Assembly (NCBI GenBank): GCA_032716605.1
Contig: CM064509.1
Location: 38,908,924-38,972,923, forward strand
Length of the DNA stretch: 64,000 nucleotides
Source of the DNA: Paralithodes platypus
Lineage: Eukaryota; Arthropoda; Malacostraca; Decapoda; Lithodidae
Reading direction: 5' to 3'
The position numbers and the translations under genes were made by a program. Shown here in pieces: positions 48,301 to 54,300 of this stretch. The stretch's first letter is position 1. Every line of letters starts with the position of its first letter. The notes under the pieces are model-generated. The model was given only the letters and a program-made list of their open reading frames with translations, made no database searches and was not told the origin of the DNA.

Positions 48301-51300
48301 CCCAATTTCTCCATCTATCTACCCGTCAGGATCTCCCAGCGGACTATCCCTTATTCTTCAACAATACAAAAATCAACCCTTCATCTTCTCTCAATATTCT
48401 TGGTGTCTCTTTTTCTTCTGCTCTCATTTGGAAGGACCATATTACCAGTCTTGCTAAGGCAGCCTCCCAGAAGCTGGATGTGCTCAACCACCTTAGGGGG
48501 TTCTTTTCCCCTGCACAGCTTCTTGCTCTGTACAGGGGCATAGTGCGCCCTTGTATTGAGTATTGTTCACATGTGTGGGGAGGTTCCTCTCACACCGCTC
48601 TCCTAGACAAAGTTGAAAGGAAGGCCTTTTGTATCATTAACTCCCGTCCACTCACCAACTCTCTCTCTCCACCGCAATGTTGCATCTCTCTCGCTATTCT
48701 ATCGCTACTATAATAATCAGTGTTCCTCAGAGCTATCCCAGTGCATACCACCTCCTTTACGTAGGGCACGTGGTACCCGTCTTGCAACTCAATCCCACCC
48801 CTACTCTGTGCAACTCTCCAACCCAAGAGTGAAACGTTTCTCTCAAACTTTCTTCTACTCAACATCTGAGCTCTGAAACTCTCCCAGAATCAGTCTTTCC
48901 CTCTTCCTATGACTTAAATTGCTTCAAACTCTGTGTGTCCAGGCATTTTGGCTCGAACGTCCCTTGATTTTGGCCCTGTCACTCTTTCAACTATGGGGGA
49001 GGCACTCGCTATAGGCAGTTATGCCTTTTGCCTCCCTCAATCACATAGAAAAAAAAAAAAAAAAACATAAGTCACTTCTTCCAATCCCAGAAAACACAAC
49101 CTACATTTAAGTCACTTCTTCCAATCCCAGAAAACACAACCTACATAAGTCACTTCTTCCAATCCCACAAAACATAACCTACATAAGTCACTTCTTCCAA
49201 TCCCACAAAAAATCAGACATTAAAGATCTTAGAGTAACAATGTCAAAGAACATAATCAGGCCAAGCCAGTAGTGGCTAGGAAACTAGCAGGTTGGATACT
49301 ATGCACTTTCAAGACAGGAGAAGAACGGGCAATGATAACGCTTTTCAAATCATTGGTAATCGTACGCCTGTAGTATTGCAGTTTGCTAACATCTCCATAC
49401 AAATCAGGAGATATACTGTATACAAATAGTGTTCAAAGAAGCTTCACATACCACTTCAGCTCGGTAAAACCTCTTATTCTTCACTATTGGAATCGCTAGA
49501 AACTGTTTTGTTGTCAAGGCGGGCGGTCCACGACACGCACACACTCATTCAGTTGACTCTTGCTTTACTCAGGGCCAAATCAATTGATCAATGATTTTCA
49601 ATTGTACGAATCGATGCATGAAAGCAGTGGACAGTGACTTAAGAATGGTTGTTGTTCCCCAGGCTGTCTGGCCGAACAGCCCCAAGGTCTCGAGCAAGGC
49701 CAAGGCCATAAATGAGCGCCCCCACAAAATCCTCCCTGCTTACCACTAACAAAGCCCGGGTGACCGAAGCCACTCCAAGGCAGGGAGCTGAGGAGGGTGC
49801 GGAAGCGCCCGGGAAACCAAAGCCCCACCCAAGGCCCTGTGCCCCTCAGCAATTATGAAGGGAAAGTTGAGGGGTAAGGGAAAAATGTGACACTTTGGCT
49901 CCCAATCTGCCAACTTCTAGGTTGGCAGTAGGGAGGTCAATCCACGGAAAAGACGCCGCCACTTGAGATCTAGAAGATATATAAGTAAAAGGAACAGTCA
50001 GAGTAAGCTATGGGTATGGCAGAGATCGCTCAGTTCTCACTCGGATAGACCAGCCCATCACCACATGACTAGAACCCAATCCTCTCAGCATCAGCTAGGA
50101 AAGGCCCTAGAAAGCCGCCTTTGGCGGGGGGATAGCTCCCCTATTTCAACTCCTTTCGGGGTTGGGCACCCGCCCACTTAAGAATGGTTAGAATATATGC
50201 ATACATTAATTTATAGACCGAGTGCACCACACAGTACGGTTCTGGTCTCATGTCATAATGGCGGCGCTCCAGGCAGCCCTATTCAGAGCTGCCTCTCTTG
50301 TCAGTTATTTTTATTCCCACATCTTCTTTGGTCTTCCCTTTGGTTGTTGTTGTTGTTCCCTAAGCTACCTGGCCGAACAGCCCCGAGTCCCTGAGGAAGG
50401 CCATGGCCACGATCGGGCTTTCCCACAGAGCTCTCATTGAGTGTAGATTGTGTTGTTGGCGTAAGTGGTTGTGTGAAATGCAGTCTTCTATGATGTGTTT
50501 AATGGTATGGGGTGCTGTGTTACATCCCGGGCAGGCGTCGACAACGGAGTCATCCAGTCTCTTCTGATAGCTCAGGAGAGCTGGATGGTGTCCGCATCTC
50601 AGCCTGGCCAGGTGGACTCTCTCCTCGCGAGGAAGGGAGGATTCGGAAGGATGGATTTCGGGAGGTCGTGCATGCAACTGCGTGTTGTCTGTGAGTGAGT
50701 GGATGGATCGGTGAGAGATATGAGTATGGATGTGCTTCTGGAAGTTGGTTCGGGGTGGGCAGGGAGGGAGAGAGGACAATAATTGGGTGTGATACCGTGT
50801 GCTGGGTGTTGTTTTGATATTTCTTGGTGTCTGTGGGTGTGTTGCCATGTAGTTTAGTGGGTGGTCTTGGTTCGTGGAGGGTGCTGCCAGGAATTGAGTG
50901 CTTCTCATGTCCAGATGGTCTTTGACTTTGAGGATTTTGGTTTCTTGATGTAGGTGATCTGTGGGTGCAGTAGCTGTGCAGCCTGTAATGATCTTCAGGG
51001 CTTTGTTTTGAATAGTCTGTAAGGTCTTATGATGTGTTTCAGCTAGGCTGGGCTTGCGTATTCCATAACTGATCTTGTGTATTGTTTATATACTGTGGTG
51101 GTAGTTTCTTTGTTGTGTCTAAATTTTGTGTGAGCAAGTGACCTGAGGGCGTTAAGTCTGGGTGTCAGTTTCTTTTTAATGTTTGTGGTGTGCTGTTTGA
51201 ATGTCATATGAGTATCATATGTTACTCCTAGGATTTTGTGTGTGTGTGTATGTGTTAGGGGTGTGTTGTTTATGGTGAGTTGAGGAATGTATTAGTGTTC

Positions 51301-54300
51301 TCCTGTCCAGCTTGTGAGCAGGGTTGCGGTGGATTTGGCTGGGGCTAGATTAAGTCTGTTTGTAGTGCACCAGCCATGTAGTGTGTTGAGATAGGGTTGA
51401 AGGAGATCTGTTGCTCTTTTTGGGTCATGGTGTGTGCATGTGAGTGTTATGTCATCTGCATAGGAGGCTAAGTTTATTTGGGGCGTATTGGGTGTAGTTA
51501 TATCGTGCATGTACAGATTGAAGAGGGCGGGCGATAGGACAGATCCTTGTGGGACTCCGTTTGGAAAGTTTCTGATTTTAGATGACTGACCGGCAAAAGA
51601 TATGTGTGCACATCTGCCTGCTAGGAAGTTGGCCAGCCACCTTTTTGTGTTGTGCATGTTTGTGTTGAAGATTTTGTTTGTTAGGTTGTGGCGGGGGATG
51701 GCATCGAAGGCTTTACTAATGTCGAGTGTGGCTAATAGTGATCTGTGTGGTGTTCTAGCTGAGTTGATGCCGTCAAAAGCTCTTTGTGTAAGGTCTGTGA
51801 GAAGAGTGTTTGTGGAGTGCAGTGGCCTAAAGCCATGTTGTGTTGGAGCTAGGGGTAGGTCAGGTGTAATTAGTTGTAATACTAGGCGTTCCATGACTTT
51901 GGAGGGGGAGCAAAGGAGTGTGATGGGGCGGTGCGAGGAGGGTAGCGTGGGGTCTTTGTTGGGTTTGGGGAATGTGATGATGATACCATGCTTCCAAATG
52001 TCTGGTATTGTGTTGTGTGAATAGCTGTAGTTTGATATGTTAGTAAGTGCTTGTATGCCTTGTGGTCCCAGGTGTCTGAGGTGTATGTTGCTTAAGTTGT
52101 CTAGGCCACAGGCGGGTGAGTGCTTGAGATTGTTGATGATATGCTTTGTCTGGTGAAGGGTGTATAGTCAGGGTCTGTGGGGAATTGTCTCTTATGTCGG
52201 ATGACACGTCGGTCGTCATGTGAGGTTTTAGGTGGCTGACATGTGAGCAAGTGATTGATGAGTGTTTGCTTGTTGTTTACATGAAGGAGTAGAGTCTGTT
52301 GTTGTGATTGTGTTGTGTTGCTGTTGGAAAGTGTGATGCTGTTTAGTGTTTTGTAGAGTTTTTTGGGGTTTGTTTTGTGATCAAGTGTTTGTAGGAAGTT
52401 ATTCCAATTTAGTTTTTGTTGTTCTTGTATTTTGTTGTTAGTTCGGGTGTCCCTTTGGTGTAGCTCCCCCCACATTCACAGACTTGAATCTTTTCACCGA
52501 ACTTAGTTCATCGATCCTCTCCACATGCCCGAACTATCCAAGCCTACTATAGGTAGCGCCAACAAACTTGTCAATAATCTTGACCCCTTAACTTCTTATA
52601 ACTCAAAATTAATTAAAGCAATCGGGCTGAAATTCCACTCATTTGGGAAGAGTCCATTAGGTAATAGGGGTGGATATTTACAGCCAGTTTGCTCTAGGCC
52701 CTTTTGAGTTACGAAGAGGTCAGGGATCGAGATTATTGTCAAATTCGTTGGCGTTACCTATAGTACGCATCTCATCATTGATACTAAGATATTATTGGGA
52801 TGGAATTTGTGCTGTACCTAGTTTCAGTGCATTACCACAGCACACCAAAATGCCAAACAAAATACCCTCATTGTTCCCTGATTAAATAGCATTGTATGAA
52901 TATTCCCATATTCAAAATATGCTACAGGGGGGCAATGCCTAGTGAGTTAATTGCTCAATAGGTGGCATTCTGAGAGTGAGGGTCTGAGACTGTGAAGCGC
53001 AGAGGCGAAGCGGCTTCAGAGATAAGAGTTGTTTTGAGCCGTGAATAGGCGCTTCGCATGTCTCACTCCCTAGATTGGAACAAGACCTCACGGGCCTCAC
53101 CGTGTTCAGCGGTAGAGTGTGCAGGCTCTCAGCCTATGCCCGAGAGGGAGTAGTTGGAATATAGAAAAAAAAAAAAAATTGATGCCTAACCGTCTCTTTA
53201 ACACTATCAACCGGTATCCTATCTTGCATTTTGACGCCACATATCCTTTTCACCATTCTCATGGTGAAATAAATATTGAAATACAGTAAATCACTAATTG
53301 TACATAATAATACACAATCCATAGTTTAATGAGTAATCTAGCTGAAGCCATAGTCGCAGGTATGGCGATGAAGGAAAATTAGTCACAGGACCAAATTTGT
53401 TTTTTTCCCCAACTTAAAATAATTTAGTGTACAATGTTTACTCGATCCTCTTCTCCATGCATGTGCAAGATAACAAGGAGTCCCCTACCTAATGTTAGGT
53501 TCGCCACTCTACTAGTGGCACCGTGTGCTGTGAAGACAGGCTCATTTGGCACTTTTTGCAGTTCGACATTGAGGGCTCGCTTGAAGTTGTCCAACACCCC
53601 TCATGTCTCTTACTCGCCGTAAGTGTTTGTTGAAGAGACCCGGTACTCTGTGATGCCTGGGGATATCGCATTCCCAGCCTCTCCTATCACTGAACTCCAT
53701 GACTATCGGGGTGTGTAGATTTGATACTAAACCCTCTTATGATTTTCCATGTGTATATCATTAAGTAATGTTCCCTTCTACGCTCCAATGAGTACACCTT
53801 CAGTTATCTTAAACACTCCCAATATTGTAACATTTTACTTTTGTGAGTATAATAAAGTATAAATTTGTTCTTGATACGGTACTGTTAATTCTTACTGATT
53901 AAACCCCTTCTGTACCGGATACATGTTTTCTATTTGATTTCAGCAAATTTAGAAAATTTTATGAAGCTTAGGAAGGATATGTGGTAGCTAAAAGGATTAA
54001 TCGAGATAGTTTGTTGCCTTTTAATTGGTAGATGTCCTTCCTAAGTTGAATAAATTTGTCTAAATGTAGATGAAATAAAATGTGAAATACATCGTCTTTA
54101 TAGAAGGGGTTAATGTGTGTTTAGACATTCTCTTTATATCATGAAAGAATATTAATTTTGAAAGTGTTAAGGGTTTACAAGTTAGTTAGTTATGTAGAGC
54201 AGATTAATTAACCAGACTAATCTGCTCTACATAACTAACTAACTTGTAAACCTATCTGCTCTACATAACTAACTAACTTGTAAACCTATCTGCTCTACAT

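Larger units (their letters stand above)
50206..53262 (-). mobile_element. LINE C, copy broken by three insertions
   Basis: Minus-strand pieces in order: 53262-53180 (RMVKRICGVKMQDRI), 52795-52764 plus 52546-52450 (the WYGHVER region and VNVGGAT), and 50344-50206 (C-terminal region). The intervening sequences are LINE B2, a 217-bp MITE and an A-tailed insert, each listed separately. Confidence 0.75.
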
